This document shows, piece after piece, positions 9,661 to 19,057 of a stretch of DNA of 64,000 bases. Source of the DNA: Gemmatirosa kalamazoonensis (lineage in GTDB: Bacteria > Gemmatimonadota > Gemmatimonadetes > Gemmatimonadales > Gemmatimonadaceae). Numbering within the stretch: the first letter of the stretch is position 1; each line of letters starts with the position of its first letter. Location: assembly GCF_000522985.1 (NCBI RefSeq), contig NZ_CP007128.1, forward strand, positions 4,324,220-4,388,219. Reading direction: 5' to 3'. A program made the position numbers and the translations under genes. Below the pieces are notes generated by a model. It was given only the letters and a program-made list of their open reading frames with translations, had not been told where the DNA came from and searched no databases.

Positions 9661-11517
9661 TCAGGCGGCGGCGAGCGCGGCGCGAGCGGTGCGCCGGCGG
9701 CGCGTCGCGAGCCCCTCGGCAGCGAGCGCGACGAGCGCGGCGATCAACGCCGCACCGCCGACGGGTCGGCGGCCGCGGACGGCGAACGTCGCCGCAGCCG
9801 CCTCGTTCACGCTCGGCGCGACGTCCACCGCAGTGCCTCGGATGCGCTCCGCGAGCGTGCGCGCGTTCAACCGTGCCAACTCCGACTCCTCGGCCTCCAC
9901 GTTCACCACGAGTGCGCCCACGCGGGCGCCGCCACGGAGCCAAAAGTAAACACCCCCGCGCTCCGGTGCGGTGACCCCCGCGGCGACCGGGATGCGGCGC
10001 CCATCGGGTCCGAGCAGGGCGTCGACGCCGGCCGGCGGCTCGAGGGTCGCGCCAGGCGCCGCCGTCGTGACCGCGCCGGGATCGCCGCCGAGTCGCTCGG
10101 CCAGCACCTCGCCGAGCCACGGGACGAACGCCGCGCGCACGGGAAACGTCGTGGCGTCGGGCGCGAGCGGAGAGCCGAGGAGCACGTATCCCGGCCCGGC
10201 CACGATCCACGCCTCGCCGCCGGCGGTGGCGAGCGTGTCGGCGCGCGCCGCGGCGCGCGGCACGAGCTGGAAGCGGCGCGTGGCGACGATGCCGAGGCGC
10301 GAGGAATCGCTCGCGCCGCTCGCGAAGCGCACGGCGGCCTCGCCGAAGCGCGCGGCGGCGAAGCGCCACGGCACGCCGAGCCGCTCGAGCGCGAGGTTCG
10401 CGGGACCGACGCGCGCCGGGTCGCTCGGCGCGACGAGGAGCGCGGGGAGCCGGGTGGCCGCATCGGCGGAGACGATCTGCGCGGGACGCGGACCCGCGGA
10501 CGCGACGCGGCCGGACTGCGCGAGCGTGGCGAGCGCGCTCGCGACGAACGGTCCGGCCGAGGGATCGCCGACCGCGGTCGGCGGCTCACCGGAGAACGCG
10601 GCGAACCAGCGCTGGTCGTCGCCACGCAGTTCGTCGGGCTGCACGGCGACACCGATGGCGAGCCAGCCGCGCCCGTTAGGCGTGACGTGCACGCGGACCT
10701 CGCCGTCGGGCGGCGCGGTGCCGCGGGCGAGCGTGCGCTCGCCGCCGGAGGCGTCGCGCTCCGACACGCGGTAGGGCACCGAGTCGGCCGAGAGCACGCG
10801 CGCGACGACCGTGCCCGACGGCGTCCACCGGCGCGGCGTGGCGTCGGCAGCGACGACGGCACGGTTGCGCGGCGGCGCACCGCGCGGCACCCACGTCACG
10901 ACCCGCGCGCTCCCGGCGTCCGCCGTCGTGCGCCACGCGGTGGCCTGACCATCGGTGAGGACGACGACGGTCGGCGACGGACGGCGCGCGGAGCGCGCGA
11001 GCTCCGCAGCGCGGGAGACGGCGCGCGGGAGATCGCCCGCGCCGGCGAGCGGCGTGAGCGCGCGGATGGCATCGCGCACCGCGCTCGCGTCGCTGCCGAC
11101 GACGCGGCCGCTCGCCGTGACGAGCCACACGCGATCCTCGGCGGCCGCGTTCGACACGATCTCCAACGCCGCATCGCGCAGCGCTGCGAACACGGGGCGC
11201 CCGTCGACGACGGCGGTGGTGCTGAGCGAGTTGTCGAGCACGATGGCGACGGCGGCCGGCGCGTGCCCCGCCCCGCCGACGCGTGCCACGGGACGCGTGG
11301 CCGCGAGCGCGACGAGCAGCACCGCGAGCACGCGCAGCGCCATGAGCAGCCAGTTGCGCAGTCGCAGCCGCGCGCTGTGCTCCTGCTCCGCGCGCTCGAG
11401 GTAGCGCACGGCCGGGAAGTCGAGCCGCGTGCCGATGCGGCGCCGCAGGAAGTGCAGCAGCAGCGGCACTGCCGCGGCAGCCGCCAGCGCCGCGTACCAA
11501 GGAGCGAGGAATTCCAT
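9661..11517 (-). CDS. BatA-type membrane protein with von Willebrand A domain
   Basis: A 618-residue membrane protein. The N-terminus (MEFLAPWYAALAAAAAVPLLLHFLRRR) is the aerotolerance-regulator N-terminal (BatA-like) domain, with a second hydrophobic segment near residue 60. A VWA domain follows (VAIVLDNSLSTT with an altered MIDAS: DNSLS instead of DxSxS). The long periplasmic part contains a glutamine-amidotransferase-like stretch, and a transmembrane helix near the C-terminus precedes a basic tail. The ATG at 11517 begins the hydrophobic segment. It follows the DUF58 gene on the same strand, the usual pairing in MoxR-DUF58-VWA loci, although no MoxR ATPase gene is adjacent here. The role is probably chaperone-like or envelope-related, and the substrate is unknown. 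Confidence 0.82.
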   Translation of the reverse strand: MEFLAPWYAALAAAAAVPLLLHFLRRRIGTRLDFPAVRYLERAEQEHSARLRLRNWLLMALRVLAVLLVALAATRPVARVGGAGHAPAAVAIVLDNSLSTTAVVDGRPVFAALRDAALEIVSNAAAEDRVWLVTASGRVVGSDASAVRDAIRALTPLAGAGDLPRAVSRAAELARSARRPSPTVVVLTDGQATAWRTTADAGSARVVTWVPRGAPPRNRAVVAADATPRRWTPSGTVVARVLSADSVPYRVSERDASGGERTLARGTAPPDGEVRVHVTPNGRGWLAIGVAVQPDELRGDDQRWFAAFSGEPPTAVGDPSAGPFVASALATLAQSGRVASAGPRPAQIVSADAATRLPALLVAPSDPARVGPANLALERLGVPWRFAAARFGEAAVRFASGASDSSRLGIVATRRFQLVPRAAARADTLATAGGEAWIVAGPGYVLLGSPLAPDATTFPVRAAFVPWLGEVLAERLGGDPGAVTTAAPGATLEPPAGVDALLGPDGRRIPVAAGVTAPERGGVYFWLRGGARVGALVVNVEAEESELARLNARTLAERIRGTAVDVAPSVNEAAAATFAVRGRRPVGGAALIAALVALAAEGLATRRRRTARAALAAA

Positions 11518-11528
11518 GATGTTCGCTA

Positions 11529-11601
11529 CGCTCCACGCTCCACGCGCCACGCTCGCCACGCGCCACGGACTGGCCGAGCGTGGCGCGTGGAGCGTGGAGC
11601 G
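11529..11601. repeat. Hairpin of CTCCACG-type tandem units, perfect 26-bp arms (family A)
   Basis: The arms 11529-11554 and 11576-11601 are exact reverse complements over 26 bp and consist of tandem CTCCACGCTC / CGCGCCACGCTC-type units. The loop carries another partial unit. It fills the gap between DUF58 (stop 11611) and the BatA-like start (11517). The same unit builds hairpins at 16,987, 46,519 and 54,658. Confidence 0.9.
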
Positions 11602-11610
11602 TGGAGGATC

Positions 11611-12516
11611 TCAGTGCGCGGAGAACGCATAACGCAGCGGCACGCCGAACGGCGCGTCGGTCATGACGGTGGCGTAGCGGGCGCCGTAGCGCGCGAACAG
11701 GCTGCGCCAGTCGGCGATCGCGGTGTCGACGGTGGCGCGATAGGCCTCGCGCACGTCGGCGACGACGGCGGGGACGGCGGCGCCGCTCTCCGGGTCGACG
11801 AACACCGCCTCGCCGGCGCCGAGCGAGAGATCGCGCTCCGCGGGATCGATGACGTGCAGCACGTTCACATCGTGCCCCGCTCCGCGAAGGCCGCGGATCG
11901 CGGTCTCCACCTCACCGGTGTCGACGAGCAGATCGGAGACGAGGATGACCATGCCCGCACGGCGCACGAGGCGCGCGGCGCTCGCCAGCGCGTCGCCCGC
12001 CTTCGATTCCGTGCCCGCGCCCTCTTCGGCGAGCGTGCCGAGCAGGCGGCGCCACTGGCCGTGGCGCGCGCGCGGCGCCACGACGGACCGCACGCGGTCA
12101 TCGAACCGGATCAGGCCCACGGCGTCGCGCTGGCGGAGCAGCAGCAGCGTGAGCGCGGCGACGAGGCGCTCCGCGTAGGCGAGCTTCGTGAGGCGCGGGA
12201 CCGGGCCGCCGGGCGCGCCGCTCCACGCCATGGACCGGCTGACGTCGAGGACGACGGTGGCGCGGAGGTTCGTCTCCTCCTCGAACTGTTTCACGACCCA
12301 GCGGTCGGCGCGCGCGGCGATGCGCCAGTCGAGGTACCGCAGGTCGTCGCCGGGCTGGTAGGGGCGGTGCTCCGCGAACTCCACGGAGAAGCCGCGTCGC
12401 GGCGACCGGTGCAACCCGGTGATGAAGCCGTCGACGACCCACCGCGCCACGATCTCGAGCCCGCCGAGCGCGGCGAGCGCGGCGGGGTCGACGAGATCGG
12501 CGCGCGCGGTATCCAT
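11611..12516 (-). CDS. DUF58 domain protein
   Basis: A 301-residue soluble protein with the DUF58 hallmark RPYQPGDDLRYLDWRIAARADRWVVKQ at residues 50-76, followed by a VWA-like fold (ATVVLDVSRSMAW, a DxSxS MIDAS at about residues 90-94). A C-terminal region ends in DWRSLFARYGARYATVMTD. DUF58 proteins accompany MoxR AAA+ ATPases and VWA membrane proteins and are thought to assist in cofactor insertion or envelope assembly, with no fixed function. It is the first gene of the minus-strand run, divergent from the small membrane protein gene at 12,613, with a 96-bp gap. The ATG at 12516 is the first good start. Confidence 0.9.
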   Translation of the reverse strand: MDTARADLVDPAALAALGGLEIVARWVVDGFITGLHRSPRRGFSVEFAEHRPYQPGDDLRYLDWRIAARADRWVVKQFEEETNLRATVVLDVSRSMAWSGAPGGPVPRLTKLAYAERLVAALTLLLLRQRDAVGLIRFDDRVRSVVAPRARHGQWRRLLGTLAEEGAGTESKAGDALASAARLVRRAGMVILVSDLLVDTGEVETAIRGLRGAGHDVNVLHVIDPAERDLSLGAGEAVFVDPESGAAVPAVVADVREAYRATVDTAIADWRSLFARYGARYATVMTDAPFGVPLRYAFSAH

Positions 12517-12612
12517 GAGCGGCGGAAGCTAATCGGCGCACACGGCGCGCGGCGACCCGTCGGGCGTTAGGCGGCGCTGGACACCGGCCGCGCGGGCGGC
12601 GAACGTGGAGGC

Positions 12613-12891
12613 ATGCCGACGCGCGACGAGCTGTACGCCGAGATCGCGGAGCGCAACCGCCGACAGCATCGACAGGACACCCGCGAGCGCCGCCGCTTCG
12701 TGGTGCTCGTGACGGCGCTGTGTCTCGTGTGGACGGCGATCGGGTTGGTGCTCGGCGCGGCGGCGTTCCACGTCACCGACGTGGAGCTGGGGCACATCCT
12801 GTTGACCGCGGGCCGGCTGGAGACGGCGGTCGGGGTGCTCGGCACGCTGGTGTGGGCACGATTCCGGAGCCGCGACCGCGGGTGGACCTGA
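12613..12891 (+). CDS. Small two-helix membrane protein of unknown function
   Basis: A 92-residue protein. The N-terminal 28 residues are charged (MPTRDELYAEIAERNRRQHRQDTRERRR). Two hydrophobic segments follow (about 29-52, FVVLVTALCLVWTAIGLVLGAA, and about 62-83, ILLTAGRLETAVGVLGTLVWA), then a basic tail. It probably sits in the inner membrane as a hairpin. It lies divergent from DUF58 and 87 bp upstream of lepA on the same strand. I do not recognise the family. The GTTAGGC word at 12,566 lies in the upstream gap. Confidence 0.6.
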   Translation: MPTRDELYAEIAERNRRQHRQDTRERRRFVVLVTALCLVWTAIGLVLGAAAFHVTDVELGHILLTAGRLETAVGVLGTLVWARFRSRDRGWT

Positions 12892-12895
12892 ACGG

Positions 12896-12924
12896 TTGGG
12901 AAGACAGTCGGGGTGCGCTAGATT
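12896..12924 (+). promoter_or_regulatory. Candidate promoter upstream of lepA
   Basis: TTGGGA (12896-12901) and TAGATT (12919-12924) are separated by 17 bp, 55 bp before the lepA start, in a short AT-richer stretch. Inference only. Confidence 0.4.
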
Positions 12925-12978
12925 GCGATTTTACACCGACTTGCGCCCCCGCGGCGTTTCCCAGACTCGTCTCCTCCG

Positions 12979-14775
12979 TTGCAGCTCGACCACATCCGCA
13001 ACTTCTGCATCGTCGCGCACATCGACCACGGGAAGTCCACCCTGGCCGACCGTCTCATCGAGGAGACGGGCATGCTGCAGAAGCGTGAAATGAAGGCGCA
13101 GGTGCTCGACACCCTCGACCTCGAGCGCGAGCGCGGGATCACCATCAAGCTGAACGCCGTGCGCATGTCGTACACGGCGACGAACGGTGAGACGTACGAG
13201 CTGAACCTGATCGACACCCCGGGGCACGTGGACTTCACGTACGAGGTGTCGCGGTCGCTCGCCGCGTGCGAGGGGGCAATCCTCGTCGTCGACGCGAGCC
13301 AGGGGATCCAGGCGCAGACGCTGTCGAACCTGTTCCTGGCGATGGACGCGGGGCTGGAGATCATCCCGATCCTGAACAAGATCGACCTGCCGGGCGCGGA
13401 GCCGGACCGCCGCGCGCAGGAGGTGGCCGACCTGCTCGGCGTGGACGCCGACGGCATCCTGCGGGTGAGCGCGAAGGCGGGCATCGGCATCCAGGAGCTG
13501 CTCGAGGCGATCGTCGAGCGCGTGCCGCCGCCGAAGGGCGACCGGAGCGCGCCGCTCCGCGCACTCATCTACGACTCGTACTACGACAAGTATCGCGGCG
13601 CGATCCCGAGCGTGCGCGTCGTCGACGGCGTGCTGAAGCCGAAGATGCAGATCACGTTCGGCTCGAACGACTCGGTGTACGAGGTGGAGGAGGTGGGCTA
13701 CAACCAGCTCCGGCAGGTGAAGGCCGAGCAGCTGGGACCGGGCGAGGTGGGCTACGTGGTGGCGAACGTGCGCAGCGTGCGCGAGACGCGCGCCGGCGAC
13801 ACGGTGTTCGACGCGACGCGGCACGCGAAGGATCCGCTGCCGGGCTACCAGGCGGTGCGCTCGTTCGTGTTCGCCGGCATCTACCCGACGGACACGCAGC
13901 AGTACGAGCTGCTGCGCGACGCGCTGGAGAAGCTGCAGCTCAACGACGCGTCGCTGAACTACGAGCCCGAGACGTCGACCGCGTTAGGCTTCGGCTTCCG
14001 CTGCGGCTTCCTGGGGCTCCTGCACATGGAGATCGTGCAGGAGCGCCTCGAGCGCGAGTTCGACCTCGATCTCGTCACGACGGTGCCGAGCGTCGAGTAC
14101 AAGGTGTACAAGACCGACGGCGAGATGGTGCTCATCGAGAACCCGTCGCTCATGCCGCCGGCGGGGGTCATCGAGCGGATCGAGGAGCCGTACGTGAAGG
14201 CGCGCATCATGGTGCCGAGCGAGTACATCGGCCCGATCATGTCGCTCGGCACCGAGCGGCGCGGCGTGTACAAGAACATGAGCTACATCGACCAGTCGCG
14301 CGTGGAGTTCGACTGGGAGTTCCCGCTCGCCGAGATCATCCTCGACTTCTTCGACAAGATGAAGACGGTGAGCCGTGGCTACGCGTCGCTCGACTACGAG
14401 ATGCTCGGCTACCGCGCGAGCGATCTCGTGCGGCTCGACATGCTGATCAACGGAGATCCGATCGACGCGTTCAGCGTGATCATCCACCGGGACAAGTCGT
14501 ACGAGTGGGGGCGGAAGATCGCCGACAAGCTGAAGGATCTGATCCCGCGGCAGCTGTTCGAGGTGGCGATCCAGGCGGCGATCGGACAGAAGGTGATCGC
14601 GCGGACGACGGTGAAGCCGCTGCGCAAGGACGTGCTCGCGAAGTGCTACGGCGGGGACATCACGCGGAAGCGCAAGCTGCTCGAGAAGCAGAAGGAAGGT
14701 AAGAAGCGGATGAAGCAGGTCGGCGCGGTGGAGATTCCGCAGGAGGCGTTTCTGGCGGTGCTGCAGGTCGAGTAG
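12979..14775 (+). CDS. lepA: Elongation factor 4 (LepA)
   Basis: LepA is a ribosome-dependent GTPase that acts in initiation/elongation control and back-translocation. The 598-residue protein has the standard length. Motifs are G1 AHIDHGKST (residues 12-20), the switch RERGITIK, G3 DTPGHVDF, G4 NKIDLPGA and G5 SAKAG. The family-specific C-terminal domain is also seen ([24 protein letters not shown]). The start appears to be TTG at 12979, since the protein begins [16 protein letters not shown] and no better start lies nearby. A GTTAGGC word at 13,983 encodes Leu-Gly within TALGFGF. Confidence 0.97.
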   Translation: MQLDHIRNFCIVAHIDHGKSTLADRLIEETGMLQKREMKAQVLDTLDLERERGITIKLNAVRMSYTATNGETYELNLIDTPGHVDFTYEVSRSLAACEGAILVVDASQGIQAQTLSNLFLAMDAGLEIIPILNKIDLPGAEPDRRAQEVADLLGVDADGILRVSAKAGIGIQELLEAIVERVPPPKGDRSAPLRALIYDSYYDKYRGAIPSVRVVDGVLKPKMQITFGSNDSVYEVEEVGYNQLRQVKAEQLGPGEVGYVVANVRSVRETRAGDTVFDATRHAKDPLPGYQAVRSFVFAGIYPTDTQQYELLRDALEKLQLNDASLNYEPETSTALGFGFRCGFLGLLHMEIVQERLEREFDLDLVTTVPSVEYKVYKTDGEMVLIENPSLMPPAGVIERIEEPYVKARIMVPSEYIGPIMSLGTERRGVYKNMSYIDQSRVEFDWEFPLAEIILDFFDKMKTVSRGYASLDYEMLGYRASDLVRLDMLINGDPIDAFSVIIHRDKSYEWGRKIADKLKDLIPRQLFEVAIQAAIGQKVIARTTVKPLRKDVLAKCYGGDITRKRKLLEKQKEGKKRMKQVGAVEIPQEAFLAVLQVE

Positions 14776-14795
14776 GCTCGCCGCCGCCGAGCGAC

Positions 14796-15920
14796 ATGGC
14801 CCTTCCGATTCCCGCGCCACGTCCCGACCCCGCCGAGCGGTGGCCTAACGGGCCGCGGCGGGAGGTGTCGCTGGTGGTGCAGACGTCGTTTCTCGGGGAC
14901 GTGGTGCTCACCACGCCGCTGATCGCGGAGCTGGCGCAGCGGGGGGCGGTGGACGTGGTCGTTAGGCCGGACGGGGCAGCGCTGCTGGCGAACAACCCAG
15001 ACGTGCGGCGCGTGATCGTGTTCGACAAGCGCGGCACCCACGCGGGGGCGGGCGGCGTGTGGCGCATGGGCGGGGTGCTGCGGCGGCTGGCGCGCGAGGA
15101 CGGCGACGCGCGGCGGGTGGCGTATCTCGCGCAGGGGTCGGTGCGGAGCGCGACGCTCGCGATGCTCGGCGGGTTCGCGGAGCGCGTCGGGTTCGAGACG
15201 TCACGGTCGGCGCGGCCGCTGTACACGCGCGTGGTGCGCTACCGCGCGGACCGGCACCACGCGGAGCGGCTGTGGAGCCTCGCGATGCCCGACGACGCGC
15301 AGCCCGCGCCCGAGGCGCTGCGGCCGCGGCTCCATCCGGGGTACGAGGAGCGCCGCGCGGTGAGCGCGCTGCTGAGCGGCTTCGCGACCGGCGACCCGAT
15401 CGTGGCGCTCGCGCCGGGCAGCGTGTGGGCGACGAAGCGGTGGCCGTACTACGCGGAGCTCGCGGCGCGGCTCGCGGCGACCGGGGCGCAGCTCGTGGTC
15501 GTCGGCGGCCCGGGCGACGCGGAGCTCGCGCGGGCGATCGTCGCGGCGGCACCGGCGGCCCTCGACGCGACGGGCAAGCTGTCGCTGCTCGCGTCGGCGG
15601 AGCTCATCGGCCGGTGCGCGACGCTCGTGACGAACGACTCCGCGCCGCAGCACCTGGCCTCCGCCATGGGGGTGCCCACGGTGACTATCTTTGGGCCGAC
15701 CGTTCCGGAGTTCGGCTTCGGGCCGCTCGCGCCGGGGAGCCGCACCGCGGGGCACCCGGGGCTCGCGTGCCGGCCGTGCGACGCCCACGGACCGCAGCGG
15801 TGCCCGCTGGGGCACTGGCGGTGCATGCGCGAGCTGACGCCGGAGACGATCGCGCAGGTGGTCGGCGCCGTGACGGCCGACCACGCGACGCGCCACGCGC
15901 CGCGCCACGTGGCGCGCTGA
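14796..15920 (+). CDS. Glycosyltransferase family 9 (ADP-heptose:LPS heptosyltransferase II type)
   Basis: A 374-residue family 9 glycosyltransferase that would transfer heptose from ADP-heptose to the lipopolysaccharide core on the cytoplasmic face. The start VVQTSFLGDVVLTTPLIAEL (residues 28-47) is the acceptor-side Rossmann motif. LAPGSVWATKRWPYYAELA and VTNDSAPQHLASAMGVPTVTIFGPT are the nucleotide-sugar-binding motifs. The Cys-rich end CRPCDAHGPQRCPLGHWRCM closely follows WaaF proteins. It lies 20 bp after lepA and 46 bp before a sugar kinase. Presence of this gene suggests a heptose-containing LPS core. The exact acceptor is not provable. Confidence 0.88.
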   Translation: MALPIPAPRPDPAERWPNGPRREVSLVVQTSFLGDVVLTTPLIAELAQRGAVDVVVRPDGAALLANNPDVRRVIVFDKRGTHAGAGGVWRMGGVLRRLAREDGDARRVAYLAQGSVRSATLAMLGGFAERVGFETSRSARPLYTRVVRYRADRHHAERLWSLAMPDDAQPAPEALRPRLHPGYEERRAVSALLSGFATGDPIVALAPGSVWATKRWPYYAELAARLAATGAQLVVVGGPGDAELARAIVAAAPAALDATGKLSLLASAELIGRCATLVTNDSAPQHLASAMGVPTVTIFGPTVPEFGFGPLAPGSRTAGHPGLACRPCDAHGPQRCPLGHWRCMRELTPETIAQVVGAVTADHATRHAPRHVAR

Positions 15921-15966
15921 TCGCCGACCGCCGGACGCCGACCGCCTAACGCCTCGACCGAGCCCG

Positions 15967-16974
15967 ATGCCCCAACAGACCGCTCCCTCCTCCGACGCGC
16001 CGCGCTACGTGGTCGGCGTGGACCTCGGCGGCACGAACATCGTCGTCGGCGTGATGCCGGAGGACGGCAGCCGCGAGATCGCGATGCGCTCGCAGCCGAC
16101 GCGCGCGGACCTCGGCGCCGACGTCGTCGTCGACCGCATCTGCCAGATGGTGGAGGACGCGATCACCATCGCCCGCGCCGAGACGGGCGCGACGCGCGAG
16201 CAGTTCGTCGGCGTCGGCGTCGGCGCGCCGGGACCGCTCGACCGCGGCAGGGGCGTGGTGCTCATCGCGCCGAACCTCGGCTGGCGCGACCTGCCGCTGC
16301 GCGCGCTCATCATGGACCGCGTGGGGCTCGCCGCGACGCTCGACAACGACGCGAACTGCGCGACGTTAGGCGAGTGGTGGACGGGCGCCGCGCGGGGCGC
16401 GCGCAACGTCGTGGGGATCACGATCGGCACCGGGATCGGCGGCGGCTTGATCCTCGACGGCCGGCTGTACCACGGCTCGTCCGACATGGCCGGGGAGATC
16501 GGTCACATGACGATCGACTCGAACGGCCGCCGCTGCAACTGCGGCAACTACGGCTGCCTCGAGGCGTATGCGTCGGGCCCCGCGATCGCCGAGCGCGCGC
16601 GCGAGGCGATCAACGCCGACGAGCCGTCGGTGCTGTCGTCGCTCGTCGGGGGAAAGCTGGAGCGCATCACGGCGCAGACGGTGTACGAGGCGTCCGAGAA
16701 GGGCGACCCGCTCGCGCGCGAGGTCGTGCGCGACACGGCGCGGTTCCTCGGCGCGGGCATCGCGAACCTGCTGAACACGTTCAACCCCGACTGCGTGGTG
16801 ATCGCGGGGGGCGTGACGCAGGCGGGCGACGCGCTGTTCGAGCCGCTGAACGCCGAGGTCCGACGCCGGGCCTTCCGCCCGGTGGTGGAGGCGTGCCGCA
16901 TCGTGCCGGGGATCCTTCCGGGCTCGGCGGGCGTGGTGGGCGCGGTCGCGACGTTCCTCCAACAAAATCAGTGA
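15967..16974 (+). CDS. ROK-family sugar kinase (glucokinase type)
   Basis: A 335-residue cytoplasmic kinase. The N-terminal ATP-binding loop is VVGVDLGGTNIVVGV (residues 14-28). The catalytic Asp is in the LDNDANCATLGEWW segment, followed by GITIGTGIGGGLILDGR. The ROK signature has the zinc ligands H...CNCGNYGCLE (about residues 179-200). The combination fits bacterial glucokinase, which makes glucose 6-phosphate; N-acetylmannosamine or fructokinase activity is possible. The start is ATG at 15967. It is followed by a family-A hairpin and a PfkB-type kinase. Confidence 0.9.
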   Translation: MPQQTAPSSDAPRYVVGVDLGGTNIVVGVMPEDGSREIAMRSQPTRADLGADVVVDRICQMVEDAITIARAETGATREQFVGVGVGAPGPLDRGRGVVLIAPNLGWRDLPLRALIMDRVGLAATLDNDANCATLGEWWTGAARGARNVVGITIGTGIGGGLILDGRLYHGSSDMAGEIGHMTIDSNGRRCNCGNYGCLEAYASGPAIAERAREAINADEPSVLSSLVGGKLERITAQTVYEASEKGDPLAREVVRDTARFLGAGIANLLNTFNPDCVVIAGGVTQAGDALFEPLNAEVRRRAFRPVVEACRIVPGILPGSAGVVGAVATFLQQNQ

Positions 16975-16986
16975 GCTCCGAGAATT

Positions 16987-17063
16987 CTCCACGCCCCACG
17001 CTCCACGCTCGGCGTGTTTGCGGCAGCATGGTGAGCACGGAGCGCGGAGCGTGGAGCGTGGAG
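16987..17063. repeat. Hairpin of CTCCACG-type units (family A) ending at a start codon
   Basis: The left arm 16987-17010 (CTCCACG units) pairs with 17040-17063 (CGTGGAG units) at 22 of 24 positions, with a 29-nt loop. The GGAGG at the end of the right arm directly precedes the GTG start of the next gene (17066), so the likely ribosome-binding sequence lies inside the stem. Confidence 0.85.
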
Positions 17064-17065
17064 GA

Positions 17066-18049
17066 GTGACGCGGAAGAAGCGGTTAGGCGTCATCGGGAC
17101 CTTCGTCTGGGACGTGATCCACGGGCGCGACGTGCGCACGGCGCCCGTGCAGGAGTGGGGCGGCATCACCTACGCGCTCGGCGCGCTCGACGCCGCGCTG
17201 CCGGACGACTGGGAGATCGTGCCGCTGATGAAGGTGGGGTACGACCTCCTCGACCGGGCGCAGGAGTTCGTGCGGTCGCTGCAGCACGCCGCGCCCGACG
17301 CGGCGCTCGTCGAGGTCCCGTACCCGAACAACCGCGTCGAGCTGTTCTACTACAGCAGCGAGCGGCGGAGCGAGATCCTGCACGGCGGCGTGCCGGGGTG
17401 GACGTGGCTCGGCCTGAAGCCGATGCTCGACGACATCGACGCGCTGTACGTGAACTTCATCGCGGGCTTCGAGATGGACATCGAGACCGCGCAGCTGCTG
17501 CGGCAGCACTTCAAGGGCGTGATGTACTGCGACCTGCACTCGCTGCTGCTCACCGTCCAGCCGGGCGGGCTGCGCACGCCGCAGCCGCTGCCCAACGCGT
17601 CGGCGTGGTTCCGCTGCTTCGACGTGCTGCAGGTGAACGAGGACGAGATGGCGCTGCTCGCGCCCGACCCGATGGCGCTGGCCGCGAGCGCGCTCGGCAA
17701 CGGCGTGCGCTGTCTCATCGTCACGCTCGCGAAGCGCGGCGCGGTGTACTTCGCGCAGCCGGACTTCGACGGGCTCACGTCGCTCGCGGGCCGCGCGCCG
17801 GGCGAGCCGGTGGTGCCGGCGTTCGGGCCGGTGCGCACGGCGCTCGTGCCGTCGGAGCGCACCGTGACGCTCGGCGACCCGACGGGGTGCGGCGACGTGT
17901 GGGGGGCGACCTGTTTCTCCGCTCTGCTCGCCGGTGCTAACTTGACGGACGCGATCGTGGCCGCGCACCGCGCGGCGGCACGCAACGTCGAGCACCGGGG
18001 CGCGTCGGGGCTCGCGGCGTTCCTGCGGGGCGAGATCCACACGGCGTAG
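17066..18049 (+). CDS. PfkB/ribokinase-family carbohydrate kinase
   Basis: A 327-residue protein beginning (V)TRKKRLGVIGTFVWDVIHGRD, the ribokinase-like N-terminus. It ends with the PfkB signature region LGDPTGCGDVWGATCFSALL, in which the GCGD Asp is the expected catalytic base. Between them is an acceptor region with EEWGGITYALGAL-like order (QEWGGITYALGALDAALP). The GTG at 17066 directly follows GGAGG in the hairpin arm; spacing is unusually tight, so an upstream TTG (17018) remains possible. The substrate cannot be assigned; divergence from classical ribokinases is considerable. It lies downstream of the ROK kinase. Confidence 0.78.
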   Translation: MTRKKRLGVIGTFVWDVIHGRDVRTAPVQEWGGITYALGALDAALPDDWEIVPLMKVGYDLLDRAQEFVRSLQHAAPDAALVEVPYPNNRVELFYYSSERRSEILHGGVPGWTWLGLKPMLDDIDALYVNFIAGFEMDIETAQLLRQHFKGVMYCDLHSLLLTVQPGGLRTPQPLPNASAWFRCFDVLQVNEDEMALLAPDPMALAASALGNGVRCLIVTLAKRGAVYFAQPDFDGLTSLAGRAPGEPVVPAFGPVRTALVPSERTVTLGDPTGCGDVWGATCFSALLAGANLTDAIVAAHRAAARNVEHRGASGLAAFLRGEIHTA

Positions 18050-18059
18050 CTGCGCACCA

Positions 18060-18106
18060 CGTGGCTGCGTGACAAGCGGCATGCAGCCACGTCCCACGCA
18101 GCCACG
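18060..18106. repeat. Short hairpin of CGTGGCTGCGTG units between co-directional genes
   Basis: CGTGGCTGCGTG (18060-18071) is complementary to 18095-18106, and extra copies of GCAGCCACG occur within and after the right arm. It lies between the PfkB-like stop (18049) and the next ATG (18119). It has the same architecture as the longer hairpins but a different unit. Confidence 0.7.
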
Positions 18107-18118
18107 CAGCCATCCTTC

Positions 18119-19051
18119 ATGACCACCGTCATCACCGTTCCTCCGTCGCTCGACGACGCGACGTTCGAGCAGATCTTCGAGCAGCTCGCGACGCTCCCGC
18201 CGGACGCTCGGCTGCTCGTCGACGCGCGGCACGCGCGGTGGGCGTCGCCGTACGGGCTCACGGCGCTGCTCGCGCTCGCCCAGTCGCGCGAGGTTCGGCC
18301 GAGCTTCGCGCCGCCGGATGCGGAAGACACGGTGAGCTACTGGGCGCGCACCGGCTTCTTCCGGCACGCGGAGCGGCTGTACGACTTCGGGCGGCCGGTG
18401 CCGCGGGCGCGCGCGGCCGGCGAGTCGAGCGTGCTGCTGGAGCTCACGTCGGTCTCGCAGGCGGGGGACGTGCACGAGGTCGTGGAGCGGATCCAGGAGC
18501 GCTCGAAGGCGATCCTGCACGACGGGCTCGGGCTCGACGCGCGCGCGACGATCGGGTTCTCGATGACGCTCTCCGAGGCGTGCCAGAACATCGTGGAGCA
18601 CGCGGGGCGCGGCGGCTGGGTGGCGGTGCAGACGTACACGTGGCGCAAGCGACTCGGCCGACGCGTGGTCGTCATCGCCGTCTGCGACGCGGGGATCGGC
18701 TTCCGCCGGTCGCTGGAGCAGAACTCGTCGCGCCCGCGCGGCGACCGGTGGGACGACGGGCAGGCGCTGGAGGCGGCGCTGCTCCGCAACGTGAGCCGCT
18801 TCCCCGACCCCGGCCGGGGCCAGGGGCTCGCCGGGATCCGGCGCTTCATCTCGAAGTGGGACGGCAAGTTGAGCATCCGCAGCGGGACCGCGCGCATCGC
18901 CATCGTGCCGCCGTGGGACGACGACGAGCCGCTGGCCGAGCGCCTGCCGTACTTTCCGGGGGCGCAGGTGCAGATCACCATCCCCGAGACGGCGCCCGCG
19001 CCCCATGGCGGCCCGAAGGCTGCGTCTGCTGCTCGCAACACCGCATTCTGA
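18119..19051 (+). CDS. STAS-like plus HATPase_c regulatory protein (anti-sigma-kinase-like)
   Basis: A 310-residue protein. Residues 1-90 resemble a STAS fold (LLVDARHARWASPYGLTALLALAQ). Residues about 130-260 carry a GHKL ATPase domain with an N-box (LSEACQNIVEHAG), the G1 box CDAGIGF and a G2-like GQGLAGIRRFISKWDGKLSI. No HisKA or transmembrane segment is present. Such proteins are typically Ser/Thr kinases acting on anti-anti-sigma partners. The next two genes, the first also STAS-like, are tightly linked (7-bp gap, then an ATGA overlap), suggesting one partner-switching module. No sigma factor gene is adjacent. Confidence 0.72.
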   Translation: MTTVITVPPSLDDATFEQIFEQLATLPPDARLLVDARHARWASPYGLTALLALAQSREVRPSFAPPDAEDTVSYWARTGFFRHAERLYDFGRPVPRARAAGESSVLLELTSVSQAGDVHEVVERIQERSKAILHDGLGLDARATIGFSMTLSEACQNIVEHAGRGGWVAVQTYTWRKRLGRRVVVIAVCDAGIGFRRSLEQNSSRPRGDRWDDGQALEAALLRNVSRFPDPGRGQGLAGIRRFISKWDGKLSIRSGTARIAIVPPWDDDEPLAERLPYFPGAQVQITIPETAPAPHGGPKAASAARNTAF

Positions 19052-19057
19052 GGCGCC